Assembly: GCF_000330505.1 (NCBI RefSeq)
Contig: NW_004443615.1
Coordinates: forward strand, 66,666-130,665
Source: Entamoeba invadens IP1
Taxonomy: Eukaryota; Evosea; Mastigamoebida; Endamoebidae
Direction of reading: 5' to 3'
DNA length: 64,000 nt
In this document: positions 1 through 10,747 of the stretch, piece by piece
How the letters are laid out: the number at the start of each line of letters is the position of its first letter
Numbering within the stretch: position 1 is the stretch's first letter
Made by a program: the position numbers and the translations under genes
The notes under the pieces: generated by a model
The model's database searches: none
Seen by the model: only the letters and a program-made list of their open reading frames with translations
What the model was told of the DNA's origin: nothing

Positions 1-2310
1 TGCTCGTCTTTATCAAGTCGCACTTTGTCAATTATTTCCATCTTTCTCAAGTCTATCAAATTGATGAAATGCACTTCATTCTTCCCACTTCGCGTCTCTT
101 CAATTTCGGACGACAATAACACACCACTTCTCCCATCAGAACTCACCACTACTCGTGACACAAAAACACCCAATTCTAGACTTTTCGTGTTAATTGCTTT
201 GACCTCCTCAATACTTCCAATCATCAAACTTTCTTTACTTGCTATTAAAACACTGTTTGGTATCCCAGTAATGTGGACACCAAGAAACCCGACGGACTCC
301 CCTATATTCACACTCATCATTTTGATTTTATCATCATCTAAACTCATCAACGTTGGACGCTCACACACACAAATCTCATACATCTTCCCATCTATCGCCA
401 TTTCATCTATACTCACACCACCCATTCCTACCTCAATAACCTTCCCTACTTTATGTTCCTCTTCCATTTGAGTCGAATTCTTCTTTCGAATGTTTGAGAC
501 AACTACACGACCATCCCCTAACCCAATTATAACTTTAAGAGTCGAAGGCGTTCCAACAAATTTAATACTTTTACTCACCACATCTCCTATATACACCCGG
601 TCGAGTACATCACCTTGGTCGTCGATGATCTCTATCTCTTTATGCTCCCATCGACCAACTCCAATATACCTCTCACGTGTATTTTCAGAAGAAACAGTGT
701 AACACCCAATGCTTGATATCTCCTCCTCGTACCTTTTGATATCACTCATCACACACTTTTCAGCGTCAAATAATTTCACGGTATTCCTCCCACTATACAC
801 AACATCCTTCCCTTCACTAACACAATGTGTAATCTCCTCAGTACTCACAAACTGCTCTTCGACAATCGTGTCATGCACTCGTGCTATTGAAATCCCACCA
901 TTCGTTACAACAACTAATTTCCCATCAAAATCTCCAACTCCAACAATCCGTCCTTTCACCGTCACACTATTTGCTATCTCAACAATTTGGACGTCTCCTT
1001 TCCTCCCTTCTATATGCACAAAATTCGACCCAAATGCCCCCTCGATGACATACATCTCTTTATAATCGTCACTCATATCACCAGCATTTTCAAAGCATTT
1101 CCACATCTTTTCAATCCCACGGTACTCCACCTCCCCAAGAATATTCACCCCAACACCACTCCGTAACAACTTCAATGTGCCTTGGTGATAGGTGTTACTA
1201 CATATCAGTAAATCGTCCTTCTTCGAGATCTCGTCGTGGAGGGTGATCATGTCGAGAATTGGTCCTCTGTTCTCAAACGTTTCAAGTACCTCCATCCTCT
1301 CCTCTCCTATTTTAATTAAATAACTGTTTCCTCCACTCGATCCCCAGAATAACACCCCATTGTCAAGATACACCACTTTCGATGGAATACTCAATTTGGC
1401 AAAGGGAAGGGGGTAGTAATGGACCTGTTCCACGTCAAGCCTCAAAGTGATGAGATGGGACTTCCCGGTATTGTCGCAGAGCAAAAGGCGATTATTGTCC
1501 AAGAAGCATGTTGTAGCGATTGTGATTTGTGGCAATGCGACGTTAATGCTCTTTGTATTAGTATTGTAGTGATATTGGAGTGATCCGTTTTGCACGACGA
1601 AGAAGCCGTTATTATGTGCGACGAAGAAATCGACGTTCTCTATTGGTTGATATTCCGTTGAATTACTAACAGAGAAGTCGTCTGTTTTCACCTCATAAAA
1701 CACGACGGTCTTTTTTGTGTTTTGATCCGAGTGGAGAGCAATTTGATTATCTCCAATGATGTGCATCCCGACTATTCTTTCCTGGTCAATTCTCACACTT
1801 TTGACACTTTGGCTCAATAGTTCCTCATCTCCTTGTGGCAGTGAAATGATTTTGATTTGGTGGTTATACAAATAAAGTATCAAATATTTGTTCTGCATCA
1901 CCACACCCAACGCTCCATAAAACGCCTTTCTCCCAAGGCGATCTTCAACTGAAATACCAAAGACAACCTTCAATGTATTCCCTTCAAGTCGTGTGATAGT
2001 AAGTTGATGATTACTCGTTAGTATTATAACAAAGTCTCGTATACTCTTTCCTTCAGTCACTCGATACGTTTGGATCAACGTTATCGAATATGGAAACATT
2101 TGACTGTATCGTTGCTTCAACCCGTTCTCACTCATTTCGTAGATGTCAACATACACATTCCGTCTTCTTGTTACTTCTTTTCTTCACCTCACTCATACTA
2201 ACAAACGATGTGATTAAAAATTGCGTCGGGCCTTCTTCCAACTTCCCTATCACTGTGTGCGTGATCGCAGTCGCGGGCGCAACTGTTGTTTCATAAAACT
2301 TCCGCTCCAT
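1..2310 (-). CDS. DDB1: DDB1, damaged-DNA-binding protein 1 (3' end cut by window edge)
   Basis: Partial gene, join of 2207-2310 and 1-2163 on the minus strand, about 755 residues visible of a family usually near 1,140. DDB1 is the three-propeller adaptor that links substrate receptors to CUL4 ubiquitin ligases and takes part in UV-damage repair in the nucleus. The reading is an unbroken minus-strand frame. Family landmarks include EDRLGRKAFYGALGVV near residue 90, YLDNGVLFWGSS, RGPILDM, GTLKLLRSGVGV and EVHFINLIDLRKMEIID near the window edge. They fit DDB1 better than the relatives CPSF160 or SF3b130. A 43-base intron (2164-2206) starts GTTTGT and ends AAG; splicing it aligns FLITS to the next strand of the first propeller. 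I chose ATG 2310 (MERKFYETTVAPATAI) because family homology begins there; an in-frame upstream ATG-rich lysine stretch is probably leader. The C-terminal propeller lies outside the window. Confidence 0.85.
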
Positions 2311-2689
2311 TCTCCTTCTTTTACAGTTTCTCTCCTTTTTCTCTTTCTTTTTCACTTTTTCATCTCTTCCAATCCCTTATCTATAATAATATATGTTATT
2401 ATTCTCTGGCTTTGAAAAACAATTCTTAGAGTATACTATACTTCATTAACTATTTTATTACATTTTTACTATTTATTATCGTTTTTCTTATTAATTTCTT
2501 TTTTTTACTAACTTCAATTCCACTTTCTTCAATAGTTTAAGTAACTATTAAACCAAAACACTTGTTATTGCATCAAGGAAAGTTACTATTGTTTTATTAA
2601 TTCATTACTAACACCAAATTATCAGTTTATAGTTAGTAAGAAACTATATTACTACTATTACTAATACAATAGTACCAAAAAATATTAAT
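2311..2689. other. intergenic spacer, divergent/tail region
   Basis: AT-rich spacer between the 5' end of DDB1 and the 3' end of the next minus-strand gene. It should carry the DDB1 promoter. I see T-rich and TA-rich runs but no clear gene or RNA. Confidence 0.5.
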
Positions 2690-4489
2690 TCATTTTTCTT
2701 TTTCAGTCTTTGCTTCACTTGCGTTTCCTCGGTTGTTGTCGGACTGATCAATTCCAAGATTGCTTCCCACACGTTCCAATAGACAATTGATGGTTTCTTT
2801 CGGGTTTGAGTTTTTATTCGCGTTATATTTATCGTAGTCGCGTTGGAGCTTACACAGTAAAGAATCAATTTCAGTATCGTTATACAGTTTCATGAGACAA
2901 GCGATGAACCCCTCACAATCGGTGAATGAAGAGAAAGCGGTACCTTCCAATTTTTTATCAACGTTTGCAATATCCCCAATGACGACTTCCCCCCTCAAAC
3001 TTGAAGTCCCTTGGGCGGTGCCAGAGGGTTGTAAATTAATGTTTTGTTGTGCGTTTAAGCCACTGCAAGATCGCGTCAACTTGGACTTAAACGCGTTCTG
3101 TTTTCCCTCACCCAACTTCTTTTCCAGACTTGCAATATTCTTGTCCACCAACACATTCTTCACTGGTGTTGTGTCGACTGCTTTATACCCGATATTTTCT
3201 TTGGATTTTGACTCAGTGAGCAGCGTTCCTTCAGATTTGGTATTAGTAATAAAATTGTCTTTAAATGGATTCGGTCGCTTCGGTTCAACTTTCCTTTCAG
3301 GTGTAGTGCTTCGTTGCACTTCAGTTGGATTCACGCCGCTTTCTTTGATCGAAGTATCAGGTTGATCCTTTGGCAATTCTTTGCTTTGGAAATTATCATT
3401 TCCTCCACTTTCGACTCGGTCAGTAAGAGCTTTCTGCGCGCCCTCGATATCCCCAAAGCCTTTTTCGTTTACCTTCTGAGTTTTTTCAATCGCGTCATAA
3501 GCAGCTTTTTCTGAAGGCGTTAAACTATTCACAGACGGTTTGAGTTGACCCGATTGGATACTATTAATCAAATCGGTGAGTATTTTGATTTGCTCGTCCA
3601 ATTGAGTTTCTTTCGTTTGCAACGATTTCACCTCCTCTTCCGCATTTTTCATATCCAAACTTTTTTGTTCTTTGATCTTCGCAATTTCTTCCGTCTTTGC
3701 AATTGTTTTATTTTCAAATTGCGTCATTGTATCATTATGTTGTAATGAAGCAAGATCAATCAAGTTCGTCATTTTTAAAATATGATCGTGGTAATCGGAT
3801 AAAACCGATTCTAGTGTAGAAGCATCAGCGTGGTATTGACTCGTTTGGTTTTTCAGTTGTTCGACAGTGTTCCGCTTTTCTATTTCCTTCTTTTTGACCT
3901 CCAAATTCGCTTTTTCAGCTTGAATCAACTTTTCGTCCTCCGCAATCTTTTCTTCCCATTGTTTTAACTCCCCCAACGCCTCGTTTATTTTCGCTTTATT
4001 CGCGCTTTCAATCGTTTCAATTTCGTCCACAATTCCCTTTTCAATAACCTTTTGTGTATCAAGTTGGTTCTGCAAAGTCTTACACTCGCCGTCTTGCTCT
4101 TCCAATTGCTTTTTCAATGCCTCTGTATTCGTTTCCGTCTTTTCAGCTTCGGCAGTGTTTTTTTCTATTGTCTCTTTCGCCGCTTTTATTGTCGCTTCAA
4201 ATCTCGTCGCGTATTTAGTCGCCAAGTCTTTACTGTTTTTAAGAACTTCATTTCGGGCAGCTAATGATGCCAACAACTTGGTCGAATCTTCAATTTCAGC
4301 CTTACACAAACTCTGTTTCGCCTTGTGGTCACAAAAGTCTTTCAACTGATCGCCGTGCCCAGTCTTTTTGTTGGTCATAACATTTTCAAGAATTACACGA
4401 AGACTCTTGTCGAGGTCACATACTTTTACTAACTTGTCCTGCACCGAATTGATCAATATCTGCAAAGTTACGATGTCGTTCACTTCCAT
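2690..4489 (-). CDS. long coiled-coil protein of unknown function
   Basis: A 599-residue protein starting MEVNDIVTLQIL. The open frame runs on upstream to 4591 only through a TTG, so ATG 4489 is preferred. Residues about 30-340 are almost entirely heptad-rich, K/E/Q-rich coiled coil. A Ser/Pro/Lys-rich low-complexity stretch follows (about 345-500), with FKDNFITNTKSEGTL and related segments. A short, more globular C-terminal part contains DCEGFIACLMKLYNDTEID and CLLERVGSNLG. No signal peptide, membrane segment or catalytic motif is visible. A scaffold, tether or cytoskeletal role is only an inference from the coiled coil. I do not recognise the family; it may be Entamoeba-specific. Coding evidence is good (length, sharp change of composition at both ends). 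Confidence 0.8.
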   Translation of the reverse strand: MEVNDIVTLQILINSVQDKLVKVCDLDKSLRVILENVMTNKKTGHGDQLKDFCDHKAKQSLCKAEIEDSTKLLASLAARNEVLKNSKDLATKYATRFEATIKAAKETIEKNTAEAEKTETNTEALKKQLEEQDGECKTLQNQLDTQKVIEKGIVDEIETIESANKAKINEALGELKQWEEKIAEDEKLIQAEKANLEVKKKEIEKRNTVEQLKNQTSQYHADASTLESVLSDYHDHILKMTNLIDLASLQHNDTMTQFENKTIAKTEEIAKIKEQKSLDMKNAEEEVKSLQTKETQLDEQIKILTDLINSIQSGQLKPSVNSLTPSEKAAYDAIEKTQKVNEKGFGDIEGAQKALTDRVESGGNDNFQSKELPKDQPDTSIKESGVNPTEVQRSTTPERKVEPKRPNPFKDNFITNTKSEGTLLTESKSKENIGYKAVDTTPVKNVLVDKNIASLEKKLGEGKQNAFKSKLTRSCSGLNAQQNINLQPSGTAQGTSSLRGEVVIGDIANVDKKLEGTAFSSFTDCEGFIACLMKLYNDTEIDSLLCKLQRDYDKYNANKNSNPKETINCLLERVGSNLGIDQSDNNRGNASEAKTEKEK

Positions 4490-6243
4490 TTGATTGTTCA
4501 GAGTTTTTTCAGTCCTTTTATTTTTTCTCTTTTCTCCTTCTTTAATCACATTTCTCTCTTTTTTGTCAATATTTTTATTCGTGAAAAACAAAGTTAATTT
4601 AATAATTATTTTACTATATTTATATCTGTTTATATACTATAATTACTTAACTTATTGCAAAAATTAATTAATATATTTTGGTAACTATATTGTTTTAATT
4701 ATTAGCTTGAAATTTTTGTATTATTTTTTACATTTCATTTAATAAAGAAATATTAATTAGTTACTAATTAAATAATGGATTGATATAGATTTATTATTAT
4801 AGTTAATATTATCATTATATGAACCAAATTAATGATAAATAAAAAAACAGATCTTTTATTAATAATAAAAGATCTGTTTTTTATTTTATTATTTTTATAT
4901 AATAATTATAATTCAAATATAACTATTATAATAAGAAATGTTTTGTTGAAATAAAATAAAAAAGTTACACTTTAAAAAATCCATATAACATAAATAAATA
5001 CAAAATCTCTATTGGTATAATACCAGATAATAACTTAAATTTTAATTTCTTAAAATTGTATTTTACGAAACGACAAAACTAAAATCAAATGAAATGTTCA
5101 GGTATTTACAGATAGTTTAATCAGCAACATAATAAGACCAATTTGAAAATACATAAAGATCATTGTTTTTGATATAATACAACTTATTGGGTGATGCCTT
5201 AGTGATTTATTAATTCACAGAAATGGAGAAAATTATAATGATATGTAATCTTTATTGTTAATTATTTGATGTCTCTTGTTATCTAATGTTATTATTCTAG
5301 TGTCTTGAAAGTAAAGGCAAAACAGTAAACACGTCTTTATAGTGAAGGGTTCGACAACAAAACGAACAAAAGAATTATGTTGAAGTTTATGACAAATAAT
5401 AATAAAAGTTGTTGGGGCGATTTAAGACGTCGTGTCAACGTGCAAATTATAGTATTTAACATATAAAGAAATTTACTAATTGAAAAATTAGTTTCACTTT
5501 TAAATATCATTCATTGACTTTTTATTATTTTTGTTTGGGAAATACCCGGCATGTGGTGACGGGGTGGTTATTGTGTAATGATAATTGAAAGTATAATTAA
5601 ATTTGGTTTTTTAATTATAATTAAAATACAATTCAAATAAAATGAATGTCAATTTGAGTTTGATTTTTAGATTTTTTTTCACTAATAATAAGTATAATAA
5701 ATAAATAACAATTTATCTAATAAACATATGTTGTGAATAATTTGATTTATTTATAAAAATTATAGTTTATATTTTTAGTTTAAAACAATTAAATATTATT
5801 ATATTCTATTAATAAATTTCTATACTGATTACTATATGGTAAAATATTTTTAAAAACAATATAATATAATCTATTTATTATTTATTTAATAAAACATTCT
5901 CAGAAGTAGAAATTCGACAAAATACCAATTCTTAAAATAGTTTTTGAATTAAAATGTTATTTAGTTATCCCAGAATTTTTTTAAAATCAAACAACAGGAC
6001 TAAACAAGCCAAAACTCTGCGCCAAATCTCTAAAGTTTTTAAATTTGGCTGACTTTGAGAAAATATGGCAAACGTTTAATTTATGATTCGAATGTGTAAC
6101 TTTCTATTCTTCTTCATCAATCTATTTATTATAAGAAATTTAACTATATATTTTGTAATTAGTAATCACAATGATCAAATGATTAATTAACTGGAATGAC
6201 CTTGAAGAAATGACGAAAAAAACTGGGAAATAAAGTAGTGAAG
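4490..6243. other. 1.7-kb AT-rich intergenic region
   Basis: Lies between two divergently transcribed genes (coiled-coil protein and sirtuin), so it should contain both promoters. It has a perfect 20-bp-arm palindrome at 4842-4882 and slightly less AT-rich patches around 5290-5430 and 5990-6075 that do not translate into a convincing protein. No RNA gene was recognised. Confidence 0.5.
4842..4882. repeat. 41-bp near-perfect palindrome
   Basis: Two 20-base arms (4842-4861 and 4863-4882) are perfect reverse complements around a single base; the core is ACAGATCTTTTATTA. It would form a strong hairpin or cruciform. It sits in the spacer between divergent genes. It could be a tiny mobile-element footprint, a boundary signal or chance in AT-rich DNA; the central AGATCT makes chance less likely. 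Confidence 0.6.
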
Positions 6244-7320
6244 ATGGACATGAATTGGCTTGAAGAGCTCGAGATGTATAGCGACCCCGACACGACAAAC
6301 GATCTGGAGATAGAAATGATCTCAAGGGCGCTCGAGAAAGCAGAGAATGTGACCGTCCTCACTGGCGCGGGAATCTCCGTTGAGTCGGGTATCCCCGACT
6401 TCAGGTCGTCGAATGGGCTTTGGAAGAAATATGACCCCGCAACATACGGGTCTTACGAGAACTTCAAAACCGACCCGAAGCCATTTTGGAAAATGGCTGA
6501 GGAACTGCACAAGATCAAGGCATACCCAAATTGTGTTCACCAATGCCTTGCGGAGTTACAGAAACTCAACGTCGTGAAGACAATCGTCACACAGAATGTC
6601 GATGGGTTACATCAACAGGCCGGGTCAAAACATGTGTTAGAAATTCATGGAAATGGCGATTTGTGTCACTGCGTGAACTGCGATTTCATCGAAAAATCCG
6701 AAAAACAAATTTGGAATAAAAAAACTTCACCACAAAACGACCCTCCAAAATGCCCGAAGTGTGGAGCATTAATGAAACTCGATGTAGTGCTTTTTGGAGA
6801 AAAGTTGGACAGAAAGATTTATGACGAAGTCGTGGCATCAACAACTAAAACAGACTTTTTGCTTGTCCTTGGCACTTCACTACAAGTCGCGCCGTGCAAC
6901 ATAATTCCGTTTCGAGCAAAACACTGCGGCGCTCAGGTTGCGTTCATCAATTGCACAAAAACGCCAATGGACGAATACGCCGATTTTGTGATCCGAGGAG
7001 ATCTCAACCAAATTGTTCCAAGAATCACCGAAAGGGTCAAGAAAATTGTTTGTTTTTCAATTGGGAGATCAAGCCAGCAATTACTAACAAATTAGAAGGA
7101 AGCGAGAGACACTGTTGTACGTAAAGCGTTTTTCTATTCATATTCAATTGCATTTGTTATCATGACGATGATCGTTTCGTTCTACAACAATGTGTTCCAC
7201 GCGGACGTCAAAGTCGATTCGTTCATCAAACCGTTTGACACCGAAAGGTGTGGGACACCCACACTCTGTGAAATAGAGCCGATGAGAAGGCACTCAGTTC
7301 CGCTCGATGTGACAGAATGA
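6244..7320 (+). CDS. Sir2-family NAD-dependent deacylase with C-terminal membrane anchor (2 exons)
   Basis: Join of 6244-7047 and 7096-7320, 342 residues. Sirtuins remove acyl groups from lysines using NAD. The catalytic core is complete: GAGISVESGIPDFRS (about 41-55), TQNVDGLHQQAG (about 116-127), catalytic His in EIHG (about 135), zinc cysteines CHCVNC (141-146) and CPKC (about 171-174), and the GTSLQV NAD motif. Unspliced, the frame ends at 7095 with an odd tail. That tail is a textbook 48-base intron: GTTTGT at 7048, TACTAAC near the end and TAG at 7093-7095, in phase 0. Splicing adds 74 residues, including an uninterrupted hydrophobic run, AFFYSYSIAFVIMTMIVSFY (about 279-298), and a 44-residue tail. 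The protein is therefore probably membrane-anchored, unusual for a sirtuin. ATG 6244 is the first ATG in frame; a GTG two codons earlier is not a eukaryotic start. It converges with the LIP5 gene 108 bases downstream. Confidence 0.88.
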
Positions 7321-7428
7321 AGTTCTGTTAGATTTGTTTCTAATGTTATCGTTTTTTTCGTTGTCACGTTTGTTTATTGTTTCATTAGAAATTCAAAAGA
7401 AAATAGCAACCATTCAACTTGAAGTAAA

Positions 7429-8650
7429 TTATTGCTCGAGTATTTTAAGCGCCTCTTCGATCTTTGATTTTGCCCTATCATACGAGCCGACCTGCATAGA
7501 GTCCTTCACCTTAATAAGAATCGCCCAAGCGTTAATGATATCATCAACAGACACGTCTTTCTTGACGTGTGCGGGTTTCTTCAGAATTGGGTTGTTTTGG
7601 ATACATTGTTGTTGCAAAGGAGAGTCGGTGTACACATTTGCTTCTTGTATTGGTTGTTGAGTTATTTCCGGTTGTGTTATTTGTGGTGTTGGGAACATAT
7701 TTTGTTGGTGTTGTGTAGGTGGTGTATATATATTGTTCTGAGTGCTTTGTGGAAGAACTTGTTGTTGTTTCTCCTGATGTTTTACTTGCGGTTGAGGGAA
7801 TAAAGTAGCATTAACTTTATTTTCTGGTAGAGGGGATGTGTTACTTGGTTGATTCTGTTTGATTTGGTTACCTTGTTGGATTGTAGGATTGTTTTCTTGA
7901 ACGTTTTGTTGTTTTTGAGGTGTTACGAATTGTTGTTGGGGCACTGGGAAGAGGTTTTGTTGTTGAGCAGTTTGTTTTTGAGGTATTGGGAATTTTTGTT
8001 GAGGAACAGATGTGCTCTGTTGTTGAGTTTGTTGTTGTTGCGGCACTGGGAAGAGATTTTGTTGTTGATGGACGTTTTGTTGTTGAGGAGAAGGGAAAAG
8101 ATTTTGTTGAGGTTGTTGCCTTTGTTGAGGTGTTGGGAATAAGTTTTTCTGTTGTTGTTGAGGTTGTTGGTATTGTTGTTGTTGATAGGATTGTTGTTGC
8201 CTTTGTTGTTCTAAAGGTTTGACCAAATGAGTACCATCCTATTGATTATTACATGATAGTTCAAGCAAAACGACAATAACAAACGGGAATGAATCTTGAG
8301 GTTACAATGAATGTTTTGACTTGAATCATTTCTGGAGGAAGTGGGATGAATGCACTTAACAAATCGATCAAGTCGACTACAAGTAAAAAGATAGGTTTAG
8401 AGTTCTCTTTATTAGTGTTAAAGACTTGTTGGCCCAAAACATAATTTTTTTTGACCGCCTCTTTGATATATTCAATTTGAATTGCTCGATCGTCTAAAAT
8501 GCCCCCCATCTGTTGTCGAATTTGCGTCTTCTTATAGTTCACCTCGTCTGTTTTCACACCAAATTGGAAAGCAAATTCGTAGCAGTGATATGCTAGCATC
8601 GGCTCATACATCGCAAATTGGTCTCCGTACGCTACGTACCTTTCACACAT
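7429..8650 (-). CDS. VTA1: LIP5/Vta1 homologue, Vps4-activating ESCRT protein with Q-rich linker (2 exons)
   Basis: Join of 8285-8650 and 7429-8238, about 391 residues. Vta1/LIP5 binds ESCRT-III and stimulates the Vps4 ATPase during multivesicular-body sorting. The N-terminal MIT-like helices include MYEPMLAYHCYEFAFQFGVK, matching the family's AYYCRLYAMQTG region. The C-terminal Vps4-binding helices end SYDRAKSKIEEALKILEQ, matching the family's C-terminal VSL domain. A 46-base intron (8239-8284, GTTTGT to TAG, phase 0) joins SRFIP to DGTHLVKP. The long linker is glutamine-rich, with about six degenerate copies of NLFPxPQQQ. The start is unsettled. ATG 8650 is conservative. The frame stays open upstream to a TTG at 8743, and ATG 8800 (MVRELKNRG) lies in the same frame but is cut off by a TAG at 8750-8752; a 48-base intron with a non-consensus GTTAGA donor could bridge it. 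Confidence 0.8.
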
Positions 8651-8800
8651 GTTTAAAGTTTCAAGTTCAAATTCTTTTTTTTTGTACTCCTCTTTCAAGT
8701 GATGAATGAGGTTTTGAAATGTATTACTCTTTGTTAAGTACAATCCCCCCTATTTTTCAGGATCAAAAGAAACTCCTCGATTTTTAAGTTCTCTAACCAT

Positions 8801-9374
8801 TTGTTTATTTATTCACACTATTCATTTCTAATTTGTAACATGTTATAATTACAATTAAACTATAGTTAAAACTATAATTGATTTATAATTTATTTTATTA
8901 GAATTTATGGTAAGGTTTGGTTGGATCAATAGAATAAATAAAACAAAACAATTAAAAAATGTCATAGAATATTTTGTTGTTTTTGTTTCATGTCAACTAC
9001 TCGCTTATTTAAAAAGATGTGACTTGTTCAATATTACTTGGCAGATACAAAATTGAAGTTGTCTTGTTATTCTCAAACCGCAGTGTCATTGAAATACAAA
9101 AAGAATATAACTAGTAGTACAGTGTCTGTGATTTAAATCTCAGTTCTTGGCAATAAAGTTTCTTTTTTAAAAAAATATTTATTTTGTTCAACAGAATCCA
9201 TTATTTAAAAATATAAATAATTTGAAACTTATTATTTAGTTTTAATAAATATAAAATTTGTTTTAGTTTTTGCCAAACAAGTTGCAAATTCCACTTTATC
9301 TTTGTGGTTTATTGAAAATAGTATTGGAAAAAGTATGAATTTTTACGAAATATTAAATAGTTGTAAAAAAACAG
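8801..9374. other. AT-rich intergenic region between divergent genes
   Basis: About 570 bases between LIP5 (minus) and the next plus-strand gene. It is mostly A/T runs. A short motif-like stretch lies near 8931-8960 (GGTAAGGTTTGGTTGGATC). It should contain two promoters, but I see no clear core-promoter match and no RNA gene. Confidence 0.45.
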
Positions 9375-10490
9375 ATGTCGAAGCCTTGGGAAAACGTCCA
9401 AAGCACTCTCCGCATCACTTCGTCACACCTCAACCTTGGGGTTGATCACCACCGTTTTTTCCGCGACGTCCTGATTCAAATGACAGACTTGACAACTCGC
9501 AGTTTGCGATCCTCACAAATCCTCGAACAAGACGCGAAGGTGATTCCACCAGAAGAATATCAAAATTTGGTGAATCAAACTGTTCATTCGGTTAAAGAAT
9601 TGGGTGAGGTCGTCGAAAAATTCACAAAAATTATTGAAAATGAATCGACTCATCTAGTTCATACGACCCTTAAATTTAACGTTGCCAACATTCTCTACAC
9701 ATTAAAAGACTTGACAAAATCTTTCAGTGGTCGCATTGTAATATTATCTTCCAAAGAAATTACTTCAACGGTGCAGGCCTATCTCAAAACAGCATTTTCA
9801 ATTCTCAAAACACTCGACGACGACGTGACAGAAACGATATGTGACAACATAACAACACTTTCATCAAACATCGCAATAATACTCTCAAACACCGACTCCT
9901 CTTCGTTCATACCAGGTTCGGTTTTTGTTGCGTCACAGATAACCAACAACGTTGGTCTTATACTTCGTTCCCGTTGTCTTGGCTACTGCGATGATGTAGC
10001 GGATGTTTTTGACTTTCTTGTGTCACGGTTGTGCACCGAGCCAACGCCTGCACTGCTGAATATAACCCAAAATTTCCTCCTTAAATGTCCTGATCTATTC
10101 CGCCTCGCTTCTCATTTTGTCAATCTCCCCAATTTCCAATTTTCCTCCGGTCCTCCCGCAAAATCGCATATTCCAAACGTCACTTTCTCTTTACACGACG
10201 ACGTCGTTTCGCGTGATTTTGAGTTCCAAAAGAACAAAGAACTCGTGAAAGAAGAATTTGTTACAGTCCCATTCCAAGAAGCCGTAACAAAACTCAGCGA
10301 CGTTTTTGCAAAAACGAAAGAGATTGTGAACACAACAAGTAATGACATAGGATTGAATTTTGACGCAATCTTCGAAAAAACAAAAAAAGTCCTTGAAAAC
10401 GTCAATAAAGAGACTTCAGACCGAACGTCTCAACATCAGAACGACTCCCAATCGGTCGACTTAATCTGTGAACAACTGCTTGAATTGTAA
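9375..10490 (+). CDS. alpha-helical protein of unknown function
   Basis: A 371-residue protein starting MSKPWENVQSTLRI at a clear ATG. Predicted from sequence to be largely helical, with long amphipathic segments and no signal peptide or membrane segment. Only a short central part has loops (around 245-290, including QFSSGPPAKSHIPNV). The C-terminal 100 residues look like a coiled coil ending ICEQLLEL. I find no catalytic signature. Overall helical-bundle texture would allow an adaptor or cytoskeletal role, but that is speculation. Codon use and the abrupt composition change at both ends support a real gene. It converges with the TLDc-type gene downstream. Confidence 0.75.
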   Translation: MSKPWENVQSTLRITSSHLNLGVDHHRFFRDVLIQMTDLTTRSLRSSQILEQDAKVIPPEEYQNLVNQTVHSVKELGEVVEKFTKIIENESTHLVHTTLKFNVANILYTLKDLTKSFSGRIVILSSKEITSTVQAYLKTAFSILKTLDDDVTETICDNITTLSSNIAIILSNTDSSSFIPGSVFVASQITNNVGLILRSRCLGYCDDVADVFDFLVSRLCTEPTPALLNITQNFLLKCPDLFRLASHFVNLPNFQFSSGPPAKSHIPNVTFSLHDDVVSRDFEFQKNKELVKEEFVTVPFQEAVTKLSDVFAKTKEIVNTTSNDIGLNFDAIFEKTKKVLENVNKETSDRTSQHQNDSQSVDLICEQLLEL

Positions 10491-10747
10491 TCTTTCTTTG
10501 TGTTTTGTCCATCATATTTTTATATTAATTTTTATAATAAATAAACTAATGCTTTTACTATATACATTTATGATAAATTGTAATTTGTTTTTTATTCAAT
10601 TATACATAAACAATAAATGGTAAATATATAGTTTTATTAATTATATGTGATGGAATATCAAAATTAACTATATTTAAAGGTAAATTAATCGGATTTAAGT
10701 TCTCACTTTCATAAGATTGATAATTGTAGAACAAAAGCACATTTAAG

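Noticed and set aside
25..1065. Three plus-strand open frames of 70-148 residues
   Set aside because: They are Ser/Thr/Pro/Ile-rich shadows opposite the DDB1 coding frame, which continues unbroken on the minus strand.
6238..7095. Sirtuin as a single 285-codon frame from GTG 6238
   Set aside because: GTG is not a eukaryotic start, and the last 16 codons are an intron.
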